Part shown: positions 49,225 to 62,600 of the stretch, piece after piece
Position numbering within the stretch: position 1 is the stretch's first letter
Layout: every line of letters begins with the position of its first letter
Assembly (NCBI RefSeq): GCF_021155765.1
Contig: NC_060114.1
Span: 16,377,501-16,441,500 of the forward strand
Origin: Diprion similis
Taxonomy: Eukaryota; Arthropoda; Insecta; Hymenoptera; Diprionidae
Direction of reading: 5' to 3'
Length of the DNA: 64,000 bases
Notes under the pieces: generated by a model
What the model was told of the DNA's origin: nothing
The model's input: only the letters and a program-made list of their open reading frames with translations
The model's database searches: none
Program-made: the position numbers and the translations under genes

Positions 49225-52200
49225 ATGTCGTCACCAAGCGCTGGAAAACGACGTATGGACACCGATGTCATCAAATTGTATCCTTGACTCGTAAAAGTAG
49301 CTAGTGTACACGCATAATATCTAACATACTGTAGAAAGTAATTATTATTGACACACGTGTTTTAAATTACGATACACTAGACGTTCTTAGAGAATCCAAT
49401 AAGTCATTCATCCGACGTTTCGTCAGTAACGCATCCATCCATCGCACGCACGCATTTTTACGTATGTGTAAAATAAATGATTCATTTCAACCATGCTCCG
49501 ACATCTTGTATACACTTTGGTACTTCCACGCGTTTAATTTCGTTCAAAATTTTCTCCAATGTCATCATTCACTCGTGCTTCATAACCAGTTTATATGCTC
49601 GTCAATATCAGGGGCCCCATTTGGTACGTCCCTGGCGGCACCCCCTCCTCGACGACTGTCGCTAGTTCTCCATCCCTCCTTTTCTCTCTTTCTCCGTCTA
49701 CCGCACAGCTGTTTTTAACAACCAGCTGATTGCTGTACTCACGCACATGTATAACACGCGCCTCTTGCATGTACGGGTTTCATGATTTTTTATTTTAGAG
49801 GTTGGAAAATCGAGAGTAGAGAGAATGAGAAAAACAAATTTGACCTAATTTCTTGCAGGATACGAATTTCCTTTAACTCGCAGATCCTTTTTAAACCCTT
49901 ATCGTTTTTGCGTATTCTAAAAACTTTCTCTTTCCCTCACCCCCCTCCCAGACCTCTATCCTATCGAAAGTTTTCTCATTTTCAATTCTACGTGAGCGAT
50001 TCAACTTTCTTTTTATTTTTCAACTTTTTTCGCTAGGCCATATTTTCTCAATCGTTTCTATTCCGTTTGCTTCATCATTCTATCGTTAATTTATTCTTTC
50101 AATTTTTACTTTACTCTCTGCCATTTTGAAATCGATTCGCGGTTTTTCTCTCTTTAACCACGGTTCGCGAAACTGGCGGCTGCGCTTTTCCCATATAATA
50201 ACACGAATTCAGAGTGTACGTATGTATATACAGTTAGATGATATTATACGGCCATACAGCTGTTTTTAAACAGCTGATCGAGTGCCTACAATGTACACAG
50301 TAAATATAACGCGCGCGGCAAGGTAGACGACATATTAACCCTTTGATTGTGAGTTACACATTATTGTGCTGAGTCAACTTCTACAACAAGATAGTATTCT
50401 ATGGTTTTTGGGAATTTGACATTAGATCCCAAAAATTCAAGATGGTGGATCCAATATGGTGGCCGAAAATCCAAAATTTGATCGAATTTGATCAAAAAAC
50501 TCTGCAGGTGTTTGCGAGGTCGCTTATTGGATTCGCCATTCTGAATTTTCAAAATCTGATTTCAGATTCGTAATCAGCGGCCCCAAAAACTCTTGGACAG
50601 AGTTTTCGCTCCGGATTCGATCGATTTTGAAATTTTCGTTCGCTATATCAGACCCGCCATCTTGAATTTTTAAAATCAGATACCAGATTCGTAATCACCG
50701 ACTTCACAACCTTATAATTTATGCAAAGCATGCAAGCCCCATACGTGTAGAGGAGTAACTTTTTCGGAAATGAATTACTCCTTCAATTTTCACGATTTTT
50801 TTCAATCATTTGGCATCTAACAATAATAATTTACAATGTATCGCAATAATTACTCAAGAGCATTGAAAAGCTATAAGTCATCTAGTAGAAATAGTTAAAA
50901 ACCGCAAGGAAATATATGTATGTCGACAAGTTCTCCAAGTATGCAAAAAGTCATGTAAAATAGGCGATAAGAATACTTGCCACTATTCGACTCAAAGGGT
51001 CAATTCGCCGTCGCGTCGTCGTTGTTTCAGCGCTTTGTCTAACGCGACGGAGATTTTCGTTAGCTTCTTTTTACAGTTTTCTCTACACTCTAAGCCATAT
51101 CATATGTATACATATATCTATATATCGCACGCACATGTCTTCTTTTTACGATGTCTCTGCCCCCGCTTTTCCCTCCTTCTCCTTCTCCTTCTCCTTCTCC
51201 TACCTTCACCCTCGTTCGTCGACCCTCTACACATTCATCGCTATATAATGTGTTCGGTTATCGTTATAGTTATTATTATTGTTATTATTTTGTGCCATTT
51301 TATTTTCTCTTCTTTTTGCCGTTTTTTTTTTTTTTTTTTGTTTTATGCTTGTTTCTGTTTTCGCTCTTATACATTCGGTATACTTTAACGTGTAGGTTTC
51401 TCGCTCCGCAAAGATCAATAACGGTTCTACAGTTTTACACGTCGAATCGTTTTCTCTGGCTATCCTTTAAGCCAGTTACCTCGATTTTTGGTGGGGCGCG
51501 ATTTATGTTAGTTTCGCGAGGTAGCAAACAACGAAATATAACAACACTTCTCTTGCATAATGTATGCGGTGATGTCTGCGGCAGATTTAACAGTTTTATT
51601 TATTCATTTGATTGTTTATTTTCTTCTTTCAATTATCAACACCTGGCGTATATGCAGTTGAACGATGTTATGTTTAGTAGAATTATTATATGAATAGCTA
51701 AACAGTCGCAATGTGTACAAACATTTAACGCATAATGTTATTTGGTAATTTTAAATCAATAAACCGATCTTTCGTTTTTGCTATTTAAATAACTTCTACG
51801 GTATACGTATTATACTCATGTATATCATACGCGTGATAACTACACGACGTGCCATATACTCTAAACTATACGTCAACACACCATTATCGACATCCTACGT
51901 TGATAACGAATACGATAGGACGGGAAACTTGCGATTTTTATATTACGCTAAGACGCCGGTCTAGCCGATTATTGTTGTTCGTTATTATTATTGTTCAACG
52001 ATGTGAAAAAACTTTTCTTGCGCTCCTTGATCAAGACAGTTGTTCATACCTGAGAAAAAAAAATTGTTATTTTGTTTTTCATTTTTTTTTATCAAGCTTT
52101 ATATGCATAAATAGACTTTGACTCGCAGACTTAAATGGTGAAACATAAGTCGGTAAATGGTCAGATACGAATGGATAAAATTCGACGGTTTCGAAGTCAG

Positions 52201-55200
52201 CAAAGAAAACATACAATGATAATTCGACCCGCTTATCCTCTCCGCCCTTTCCATACACACAACATCAATCATTATTTATATCCTATATATATATATATAT
52301 GCATTGGAAAGATATTGTCATTGTGAGTTGAAGAAGCTTCAGTTTTCATTTTCACAAACGTATATCAATTCGATGTAACCCTTGCGCTGTCGCGGGTCAA
52401 GGCTCGTTATAATTTATAACATTGTATCATTACCAATACGCTTCGCAAAGCCACTCGTGGCGTCTCTCTTTATCAGAGGAAAGAAAAAAGTCATGAAAAG
52501 ATGCAGAGATAAATCGATACCTTTGCGGCAATATCATACCTACTCACACCTACCATGCTGTTGATTGGATAATTGGTACTTTTCCTTATTTCGAATATTC
52601 AATACGTAATCAGAATCGAAAGTAAACACGAAGTGACGATATTGGGCGGTCTCAACGAATTTTCGGTGAAATTCTACGGACCGAGAGGAAGTAAGTATGA
52701 TGAAGGTTTATACTACAGTAACATGTTATATACACAAGGGAAATGGAGAAAACGCGAATGAATAAATAAATGAATAAATAAATAAAACTGAGGTCTTGTA
52801 AATAAAATGATGCAACGTGGAATGTTTAGCTTTCACACGTGGTATTTTATATAACAATAATGGAAAAGATGTCGGTTTGCATGTATATAATTTGTTGAAT
52901 ATATTATACGAAAGCTAAACATCGAAAGATGAAAGGCGATGAAATATGCGGATTTGTCATCGAGCGTGAAATGGAAGATATTCGCCGTCTGTGTAACGCG
53001 TTGCTTGGTCTGCAGGAATGTGAAATATTCGATTAAAAAAGACTTATATGTATGTTCATGTAGAGTATATAATTTATATTAAAACAAATGAGGAGAAACA
53101 TATAGAAATAAAAAATTCCTCCAAAACGTGTTTAATCTATATATGTATATATCCGTATACAAGTAACGCGTTACGTTTACAACCACGCAGTTCCTAAAAT
53201 AAGTTTCGAAAAATACTCTCTGAGGACGCCGCAGATCGTGGCGTGTTTGTGCCGTGCGACCTCAGAAAAAGGCGTACAGTCCAGATGCTGTATGTAGAAA
53301 AAACCTGACATTGCCATTTTTCGATATCGTTGTTTCTTTTTTCTAATCGTTGGTAGTCTGAATCCAGAATTTCGACCAGGTTCCCTATCGAGCATCGGTC
53401 GCCATCTTGAATTTATGGTTTCAGTCAGAAAATATCTATAATAGATAGATAAAAAATTGTTATGATCAAAATTGTAGAGAATTCAGTTTCATACAAGTTT
53501 AGTTATGACCATTTAGTCAACGGTTGAAAATGGGTGAATTTTATTTGACAAAAACAAATTCCCTGGTAAATTCAAAATGGCGGACGAAGCTAACGCAGAA
53601 TCTGGTAGACATTTTTTTTTACACTACCAATCCACCCTCTCAACGATTAGAAAAATTAAATAGTAGTTTCGAAAAATTGCTAATTCAAATGTATATTTCG
53701 ACTGGACTATATAATCAGAAAAAGGCGTAAACTTGAAGTAAAGAAATATATGTAACGAGTGATCGTGTACGAGGATTCTTTCTGACGCTTGGAAATGAGT
53801 CGATGAAACGGATTCTGTTACAGGCACTTGTTCTACATACATAAATATTATACAGACATACATGTTACTGTCCACATATCATATTTGCATTCACGCAGCA
53901 CGCGATTGATTTATCGTATAACTCTGAAGATCGAAGAGGGTCCTTGTGGAAATTTACGAACTGTAACGAACGAACGTGACCCGCATGCGCGGTCTTTAAA
54001 ATCAAATTTCGAACACCGATTCGTCGCAATCAATGATTAAACGTACGCGTACATACATGTCTAAACGCTTCTCTGCGATCTGGGCCTTGGCCATGGTTCT
54101 CTGCTGACGAGTTTTAAAATAAACACTGACAAACTTCTTTGCCTTGACTTATTACACTGCTCGCGATGTTCTTACAGCCTAGCGCTTGCATTCGTTGCAA
54201 TTTTCGTTACGGATTTGTTTCATCGAACTCATACCGATGTTATTGAAAAGAAAAAAAAAGGGAAAAAAAAACTCTCATTTCAACATTTTTTCTCTTCATA
54301 TTCCAGCGCCGTACGAGGGCGGAATATGGAAGGTCAGAGTTCATCTGCCGGACCATTATCCATTCAAATCCCCGTCAATTGGCTTCATGAACAAAGTGTA
54401 TCATCCCAACATCGATGAAGTCTCGGGCACCGTTTGTCTCGACGTTATTAACCAGGCATGGACTGCCTTGTACGGTAAGAAATTAACTATTCTCAACTAT
54501 TCCGAGAAATTGGATAAAAGTTGCGACATTCTTTTACTGTCAGACAAAAATCGTCGCTAATTTTATTCCAGACATGTTTTCAGGGTCGACATTTAGACCG
54601 TAAATTTAAAATCTGTTTCTGGACGATAAAATAGGTCGAGATATTTCGTATGATATTTCGCCAAATGATGTGAAATTTTTCTCGATGCTTTCGAAATTTG
54701 AAAAGTTTTCGCAACAGATTTATTGCCTAATATTTCGCTATAGTTTTCTGTATTACTGTCACTATTAGACAGTTTTATGCATCATCTTTTCTAAAGAAGA
54801 ATTTTCAAAAATCTCGGAAATATTCGTGGAACGAAATGATTCAATTCCCTCATCCATACTTTGTAAAGAGCTTCAAGTTCGCCAAAGGATGAATGAAAAA
54901 GCAGTAAGAAAAGCATAATCTGAATAATTATCGATTGCTTCTATTTTTCTCTTTCACAGATTTGTCAAATATTTTCGAATCGTTTTTACCTCAACTTTTA
55001 ACGTACCCCAATCCAATTGATCCATTGAATGGAGACGCAGCCGCGATGTACCTTCATAAACCTGAAGAATACAAGAAAAAAGTAGCCGGTAAGACAAAAA
55101 GCAATCTACAATAAGAAAAAAAAAAAGATACATATATTTGGTCATGTTTAATTTTTTTTATGAAAAAATGCGTTTTTCTTGCCTCACAGATTACGTTAGG

Positions 55201-55326
55201 AAATACGCGACAGAGGAAGCATTACGAGATCAAGAGAATGGGGGTACAGGAAATGGTGTTTCGTCGGACAGCGAATCGTCGATGAGTGACTTTAGCGAAG
55301 ATGAAGCGCAGGACATGGAGTTGTAA
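49225..55326 (+). CDS. UBE2H: Ubiquitin-conjugating enzyme E2 H
   Basis: E2 enzyme that accepts ubiquitin from E1 and works with the CTLH/GID E3 complex. Five exons give 187 aa (human 183): 49225-49277, 52614-52690, 54307-54474, 54960-55088, 55190-55326. The N-terminus [20 protein letters not shown] is the family's, which fixes the start. The UBC fold contains [47 protein letters not shown] with catalytic Cys87, and [13 protein letters not shown]. The acidic tail [16 protein letters not shown] is conserved in UBE2H and contacts the E3. The first intron is 3.3 kb and contains a dispersed repeat; the others are short to moderate. The poly(A) signal is at 55908-55913. A very strongly conserved gene with no defects. 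Confidence 0.97.
49278..52613 (+). other. UBE2H intron 1
   Basis: A 3.3-kb intron containing pyrimidine-rich and simple-sequence tracts: (CCTTCT)n at about 51171-51205, a T-run near 51325-51339 and an AT run at about 52285-52300. It also holds the repeat at 50395-50715. Open frames such as 51151-51693 arise from these simple repeats. No nested gene is supported. Confidence 0.6.
50395..50715. repeat. Dispersed repeat with duplicated GCCATCTTGAAT modules
   Basis: Two modules about 120 bases apart (50534-50579 and 50655-50697) share CGCCATyyTGAATTTT, then a run close to AAATCAGATTTCAGATTCG, then TAATCA. A third, inverted word ATTCAAGATGGTGG lies at 50435-50448. Sequences of this style recur in many arthropod genomes; I cannot name the family from sequence alone. 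It has no coding capacity. Confidence 0.6.
53400..53583. repeat. Inverted pair of GCCATCTTGAAT/ATTCAAAATGGCGG words in UBE2H intron 2
   Basis: CGCCATCTTGAATTTA (53400-53415) and an inverted near-copy, TAAATTCAAAATGGCGG (53567-53583), face each other about 150 bases apart. The core is the same as in the intron 1 repeat, so this is probably a diverged copy of the same element. Confidence 0.5.
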
Positions 55327-56123
55327 CCAAATATCTTATCACCCGTACCCATATCCTTACTCTTAAAGTCCAGAAAAAACAACATCAATGATATTTTGTT
55401 TACAAAACATAAAGTGCTTAATTTTTGATCATATATTTATCTATACACATCCGTTATTAGTCATCTAATTAATCTTCCACAATGTGGGATTCATCAACGA
55501 TTGTGACCGTGACAATGATGATAATGATATCGTCAATGGCAATGACATGAATGATGGTATATCGTAGAGGATCACTTGTTATTTATTGAACTTGCGTTTT
55601 CAAATCATCGATGATGACCATCGTCGCGTTTATTCACTAATTAACGTCAACCTCACACTATCGCGCTTTATATTATTCTACGATAGTGTTGGATTTATTG
55701 ATCTTATTGTTTTCCCTTCTTTTTTTTTATACATTCGTTTTTTCCCCATGTTTTTTATTCGCGCTCGAGTTTTAAGATACCACAAAAGAAAATGGAAAAA
55801 GAAACACATATTTGTATAGATTATTAATTGTCAGTCACGTTCATCACTGTTCACATCACTGATAAGAGTAAATGATAATTGATATTTTTGCTGAAGAGAA
55901 AATGAAAAATAAACATATACATATACTACATATGTATGTATGTTTAAAAAGAAACTAATCAAATTTTCGAAACGAAATTCAATTACTTTTTATGCCACAT
56001 ATTTTTGAAATCCTGTGGACTAATCCTGAAAAAATCCCCAGCTAAACTCCCAAAGTCATTTTTAAGATCCTACGTTATCCATCCTCATCCTCATCAAGAT
56101 TCCTGAAAAATTTCAATCACAGG
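55327..56123 (+). other. UBE2H 3' untranslated region and flank
   Basis: AT-rich sequence with a poly(A) signal at 55908-55913, giving a 3' untranslated region of about 0.6 kb. No gene seen. Confidence 0.5.
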
Positions 56124-56375
56124 ATGCAAAGCAGCGACGATACACAGCTGGGATTTAAATCTAGCTGCAAACGTCATCTGAATGAAGAGATCGCAACTGA
56201 TTCAGCGGCGCCGAAAGCAACTAGATCTTCCATTAAAGACAATTTTACTCTGTGCCGCCTTCAAAGAACCGGTGAAAACAGCCGCAGCGAAGCACCCTTC
56301 GTCACGCTTCATTCTAACAATATGGACGTGGACCTGGATAATTTTGATGAGAACAGCGTCGATGTTATCAACTGA
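56124..56375 (+). CDS. Hypothetical 83-aa open frame, possibly an exon
   Basis: The frame begins MQSSDDTQLGFKSS, is polar and ends in an acidic stretch (DVDLDNFDENSVDVIN). It is directly preceded by an acceptor-like TTTCAATCACAG, so it may be a terminal exon of a larger gene instead of a free-standing one. It lies 0.8 kb past UBE2H, beyond the UBE2H poly(A) signal. Base composition is more balanced than its surroundings. No family was recognised. Confidence 0.3.
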   Translation: MQSSDDTQLGFKSSCKRHLNEEIATDSAAPKATRSSIKDNFTLCRLQRTGENSRSEAPFVTLHSNNMDVDLDNFDENSVDVIN

Positions 56376-58557
56376 CATTTTGTATCTTAAAATAACTCTG
56401 GGCAGGTTTTGTCACTGTTGTGCACAAAAGGTTGTGTCCTGTTAGAATCCTGAAAAAGAGATATCGAACCCCTGAGGTGGTTTAAATAATACGAAAAAGA
56501 ATCTGAAAGAACAACCCTGAGGGTTTGTCGGCATCGTTTCAAATGAATTTTTTCTCTGACGTGACAGTTGAATAAAAAATGTGAAAAAATTAAATGATCG
56601 ACAAACCATTTAACGCATCATTTTATCTGGATACTGCATTCATATTGCTCCGCTCAGATATGACGATGGTAGATTTTTCCTCTCAGGTTTTAGCAGAGAC
56701 ACCTTTTTGATGTGACACTGTAATCGTCAATCGAATTTGTATATCTAGTTTTTCATTACTGCGAAAATATTCACTCTGTATCTACTTTCTTTATATTATT
56801 GATAGTAAAATTCAGACAATTGATAATTATCATATATTCTTATGCTTCTTTTACTTTTTAATTGTTGTAGGTTTATGTACATAACAACTATTAAAGCTAG
56901 AGATAATCGTATTGCTGATAAATTTTGAAAAAAAGTTGAAAGAAAGCAAAGTACACTGATTCGCACTTGTTGTCAGCCATCTTACGTAAATACATTTTTA
57001 TTATTAAACATCAAATTGGAAAAATCTGCATGAAATTATTATACCTACTTTTCTGGAAGATGTGTAAGTTATGAAATTCGCTCAAATACCTTGTGATATA
57101 TCACCTACACGTACAGCTTATACCAATGAGCTGAATTTCGTACAACGAACAAACGTTTTCTTTATTAATGAAAAAAATTCTTCGAACCGTCGATTCTTTG
57201 CTGTCTAAAAAAAATTCTTACTCTTGAATATTGTTATAGATTCGTTGGATAATTTTATAATCATTAAAGTACCAAGGATTAACTTTCTTACTTTATTCGT
57301 TTCAAATTTGTACATTAAGAGCGCAGTTTCTCCAAGTCTCAGGTTGTATACTTCCTTGATCTTCTCCTTAATGTTCATTTACAAGCTTTACAGAACAAGA
57401 ATAGACATCATTTTCAAAATATGAACTGCAACTGTTTGCTTAACTTTTTTATCCAACTTTAATTTCAACTTTCCTAATCATACCTTACACTCGAAAAATT
57501 TGTCAAAGCTGTTCGAGCTATTTTCTTTATCATGTTTTTTCTCACTGATAATCAAAACAATAACACTAACGATAGTAATTATTTTTCAAAGTATTCAATT
57601 TTTCTTTCATCTTCCTGCATTGTTTCCTTATCTAAACGCGACACTCATCATCCATGGTATTTGTGTGAAATTATCTACAACTGTTAGTTGTCCTCTATTC
57701 AAGGCACAGTGGCACAAGCAAACGAGCAGGATAAGCGTGGCTTGAAGAATGCCACATAGAATGAGTACATTTACCTTAAGTACCAGATTTGCAATGAAAT
57801 TTTTTAATCAGTCACATAATAAGGTTTGCTGCAATACCATACAGGATTTCACGTTATTTCAAGTCAAGTTGTTCGTATGGTTGAAAGAGGAGAAATTTCA
57901 TAATTTGGAAATGACATTGGTGGACATAATTAAGAATACATTTAGCTGTTCTTATTGCTGTTAATGTTATTGTTATCATTATTGTTGATGTTATTAATTC
58001 TTCAAATATGTAACTAATTCCAGCGGTATTAAAATATGGCAAAGTAAGATCATATTCGTAGATCTCAAATAGATCTCAATTGCAGCGTAGTTTTATTAAT
58101 GTATATACACGTTTATTATGTACTGGAAAATATCACATACAAGGTACCAGATTAAAACAGAAGGAGGAGGTACAATGGTTTTTGCTTTCTTCGTTAGCTA
58201 CGCTGTTATTAATCACTGTCTAGGTGCACACTTAAGTATAATGGAATCAAAGGACAACCAAAATGAGTCATCATCATTTTTAACATAGAAATAAGGACGA
58301 TAGTTAGGTTTTGAAATTTATCTCCCCGTTTTGCAGCTATTAACTAACTGTACATTTATTCATCATCTTGCATATAAGTATAAATTATTCTCACGAAAAA
58401 CTTTTCTCATAGTACCAATTAATTACAATTCTTTGGCTTATTTATTTTTAGAACGATATTCGATTCAATTACGCAACTCGTACATGTTGTGGCGTTAGAT
58501 GCGTCTTCATTTTTACTTCAATCATATCTTAACTATTGAAATATGAATAACAATAAC

Positions 58558-58590
<33 letters not shown>

Positions 58591-60997
58591 TGATTGTGAC
58601 GAATATGTATGGCAGCCTTCGAAGCTGGATTGATATTCCATCTCTTTAAATTCAGTCCTCTCATTTCGTCGACCAAATTTTGATTTAGCGACAGTTCGAG
58701 CTTCCATTGTATTTTCAGTCCCTACTTGATTGAAGAAAATATTTGTATATTTTTATTTTTGAATAGCCACAGCGTCACTATTTGCAAAATGAAAAAAAAT
58801 CTGACGTCACAGCGTCATGTTTGTGTTGGACGTGCGGTTTCACCTCCGTAGTTGACCTCCTTCTCAATGAAAAAAACAAAATGATCGAAGATGCACGAAT
58901 TGATTGGAATTAGGACCGATGGAATGTTGGTGGTCGTATTTCAATGGCAAAGAGTAATTAATTGGTAAACCAAATTTGAGAACCCAAAAGTTGAAGATAC
59001 GATATAAGTATATTTTTTTAATGTAACAACGATTCTTCTGTTGTTGAAAGAAAAAGAAGATGAAAAAGTCAACAAAAAATAATGGCAGGAATAAGATTCG
59101 AAAGAAGAAAAAAAAAATTTTTTGCAAAATAAAATATAAATGAGATAATCGTAACAATCAATTCAAAAATGGTAGAAGAATTTGCGATTGATTAAATTGC
59201 AATTATTCAGCGACTTTAATAACTATTCCGCACTATCATACGCATAAATATTGATTTATGAGATATAAACGAAACGAGTTGCGGATAATAGCTAAAGTTC
59301 TAAGGCTTGATCAATAAATATAATATTTGTGATGCGTACAGCTGGGGAGAAGGAAAAAAAAAAGAAAAAAAAAAATTACAAATAATAATAACATTAATGA
59401 TAATAATAGACTTAATTGTATTTTTTCGCGAGATTGATAATATTATGTGATACGTATTATATGAAGAACCTTCGAAAGACAAATTAGAAATGAAAAAGGC
59501 ACGGAAATTTTTTTTTGAACTTTCCTTTTTTCATTTATTATCAATTTCGAATTTGTAAAATAATCAATAATAATAATAATCGATGACTAACGTTAATGTA
59601 GTTCAATACTATACATATAATATCATTTAAGGAAAATATCGTATTGACGTAATCACGATGACGGTATGTTCTAATTTATATGTAGATACATATAACGCCA
59701 TGTATTTTATCGGATGGGGGGGGGGAGCAAATTTTTTATTATTTTATCAAACATGTAAATTAACACCGCTAAATTAATGTTTAAGAAATCAGCGGGGCAT
59801 GAACGTAAATAATTTTGTACCCGTCAGTGCGCAAGACCAACTCGAAAAAGAATTGATATTAAGATTAATTAATTGAACGATACAAATGGTATTCGTAATC
59901 TCGTTATTGGACTACGGATATTGGGTATGTATGTACACTTTATAGCAATACTGCGTCGTGTTTTACGGCACGTAGAGCCCACACCTAATTAATTTTTCAA
60001 CGCCTTATAACGTTTGAAGTTATAATACATGCATCACATTTTTTGGAGTTGCGATAATCCGTTCAGAGAATTGAAAGTTATTATATTGTCTAGGTTCTTC
60101 TTTCAATGTTCCTCAAGAGAAAAGTTGCTAAATCCGTTGACTGGATCTAATAACGATATTCGTCACAGGTACATAAGTTAATTAATCATTGAATTAATAA
60201 TGTGGATAAACAAAGTCGTTAACTCTGGGTTCTCGTTGCTACACGACGTTTACAATGAAATTTAATATTACAAATATTTATTATAAATAAAAAATATTGA
60301 TAAAATTGAAAAAAAAAAGAAACTTATATATAATATATATATATAATAAATATAAATGATGAATATATTATACTATTGAATTACTAATTATGAAGCAAAA
60401 TGCAATTTTTTGGTACAATAAACTGAAAACGTGAATTTTTGGCGACTTGTATATTACAATACTGTACATGTGTTTACATTGTGCTCAGATTTCTCTTTTT
60501 TCTATCAGTTGCCGAAAATTAATTTTCCTAATTGGTTGGCATGTTGTCGTTTTTTTTTTTTATTCAAACCACTTATTAACATTTTTTTTTCATTCGAATT
60601 GTGATACGAGCGCGATATTTAAATTCAATTCTGTTCCCACTTTTTTTTTTTAACGCACAGCGTGTAACTGCAGATTAATTGGAGTTCTCTGGAATGAACT
60701 AAACGACATATAAATTAAGCCTGAGCGTTCTACCTTACCGATGGAATATTCGATCAAAAGATTGCGCGCGCAACCCTTTCTATTCCAATATTCGCGGAGC
60801 AATTTTCCATTTGTCCGTAAATCATTGACATGACGTTACTCGTTAACACCGACCTTTTGCAAGTATATACAACATCCTCTGATTAAGACTAGTTTTCTTC
60901 GTTTAAAATTTGATTGAGCTACCGTTCGAAAAACCGCTATCACCGCACATCCCGTTGAATGCTTTACCCCGGACGTTGGGGAGGGAGAAAAAATTGA
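56376..60997. other. AT-rich gene-poor stretch
   Basis: No supported gene. Contains (AAT)n near 58550-58590, A/T homopolymers and a G10 run at about 59716-59725. Open frames at 57224-57424, 57500-57745 and 58864-59157 are low-complexity. Confidence 0.5.
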
Positions 60998-62600
60998 TTA
61001 TACAGGGATATTAATATAGATATAATGTAAATACGCGGGGATGTAGAAGAGATAGTGCTGCAGATATGTTTCAAAAATAGAACTACGGGGTTCGGTGATC
61101 GTACTCGTATATACATATATATATACATTTACGCATATGTGTATATTCAATTTGATTATCGAACGAAAATCGTGGATGCTTTGATTCGAATTTACCCTTC
61201 GACTGTGTTTCCATCTTTGCACAAACTGCAGAATACTGCAAATACTATTTAGGGTGGTCGCTTCTTTTTTAAAATTCGAGCGATTATCCGGTATCCATAT
61301 TACTATCTGGTCCCTGCGTAAGTTCCCCTGACATACCATGTGTCGGATGTACTTATGTATGTATGAGTAACAGCGTAAGTGCGAGCCAAGTGCATACATA
61401 CATTGACATGTAGGAGTGTGTAAGTATGTGCTGGATACGTATGTGGATGGATATGGAAAACGAGTTCGGTCAGTCAGTCGCTCCTCAGCCACCGGCGAGA
61501 GAACATCTGCAATGGGTGTGCGGGAATGCGTGTGAACGTGGTTGGTGTTTTTTTTCATGGAATTCGAGCAAGTGATCAGTGCGGCATTCGCATAGCTATA
61601 CTACACCCATATCCGCTCACGCAAATAAATGTCGGTGTTTGAACACGTTGGATGAATCGAAGGTCGCCGTTAAGGTGCCGCATACCTAGAAAAGAAAGAA
61701 GAAAAACAAATAATAAAATATTAACGAGGCAATATTGTCGCACAGGCGTAGCCGACGACAACGACGTGGTGTAGAGTACGTGCTTTTTTGTATGTATATG
61801 CGCGTGTAACAACGCAGTGCGATTAGCTCGCCGATAATTTTGTTTCTTACTTCGCGATGCGTTGTTATTAAGAAATAAACGGGGAAATAAGAAACATTCT
61901 CTCCGTCCGTCGGCCCGATCAGTGAATCGATAGCGTGACTGTCTACGTTATACATACATGCATTCATTTCAGCCGGCTAGTATAGAAATTGATAAAAATC
62001 ATTCCGGCTGACAGACTGTGCATGCATGAGAAATTAAAGGCGGTTTCTTTACAACCGTTTGCTATAAGGTGTCCCGGTTTCGTCAACCGCGTAATAAATA
62101 ATTGTTACTATTATTTTATTGATGCTTTTGGAATTGACAGTACGGCGAGAAGAAACTAGGAAATACAAGATAAACTCCGCTCGTCCTGATTTAAAACCAA
62201 GTGATATTTTCGTGTACTTTTTTGTGCGCGAGTGTGTGCGTGTGTGTTTACTAAAAACTTGCGTTAAACCGCGACTAGTGTCAACGCGACAGACTTTCAG
62301 CTGTGAGGATCAGCTACGTCATCACGATCCCAAAGTAAGCAAACCGAACGCCAGCAGCCTAGCTGGGTATAAATTTAAATATACTATATCATAAAATAGA
62401 TGTAGATACAAACGTTATGTGTTACGATCTAAGGACCCGACGAAGACAGATGGGACACCTAGTTTTCTTTTCTTTCATATTCTTCCCCAGCATCTTACAG
62501 ACATGCATTATTCGCCTTTAGCCTCAGAGTCTGTCGCGAGTCTCAATTGTTTTGTGAAACCAAATAAAAGAAGATCGGCAAGACGCGAGGGAAAATGTAA
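60998..62600. other. Leader-like, CpG-richer stretch
   Basis: Composition resembles the UBE2H leader: TCAGTCAG initiator-like word at about 61468-61478, CpG-rich words and many short ATG frames on both strands. A donor CCCAAA|GTAAGC at 62334-62335 on the plus strand could end a noncoding first exon of a gene lying to the right of the window. No protein can be assigned. Confidence 0.3.

Noticed and set aside
51151-51693. 180-codon plus-strand open frame in UBE2H intron 1
   Set aside because: It is created by CCTTCT and TTA/TTG simple repeats (PSPSPSP, then Tyr/Phe runs); no domain and inside a well-defined intron.
60998-61558. 186-codon minus-strand frame
   Set aside because: Composed of ATAC/TATA-rich simple sequence with no recognisable motif; overlaps leader-like sequence.
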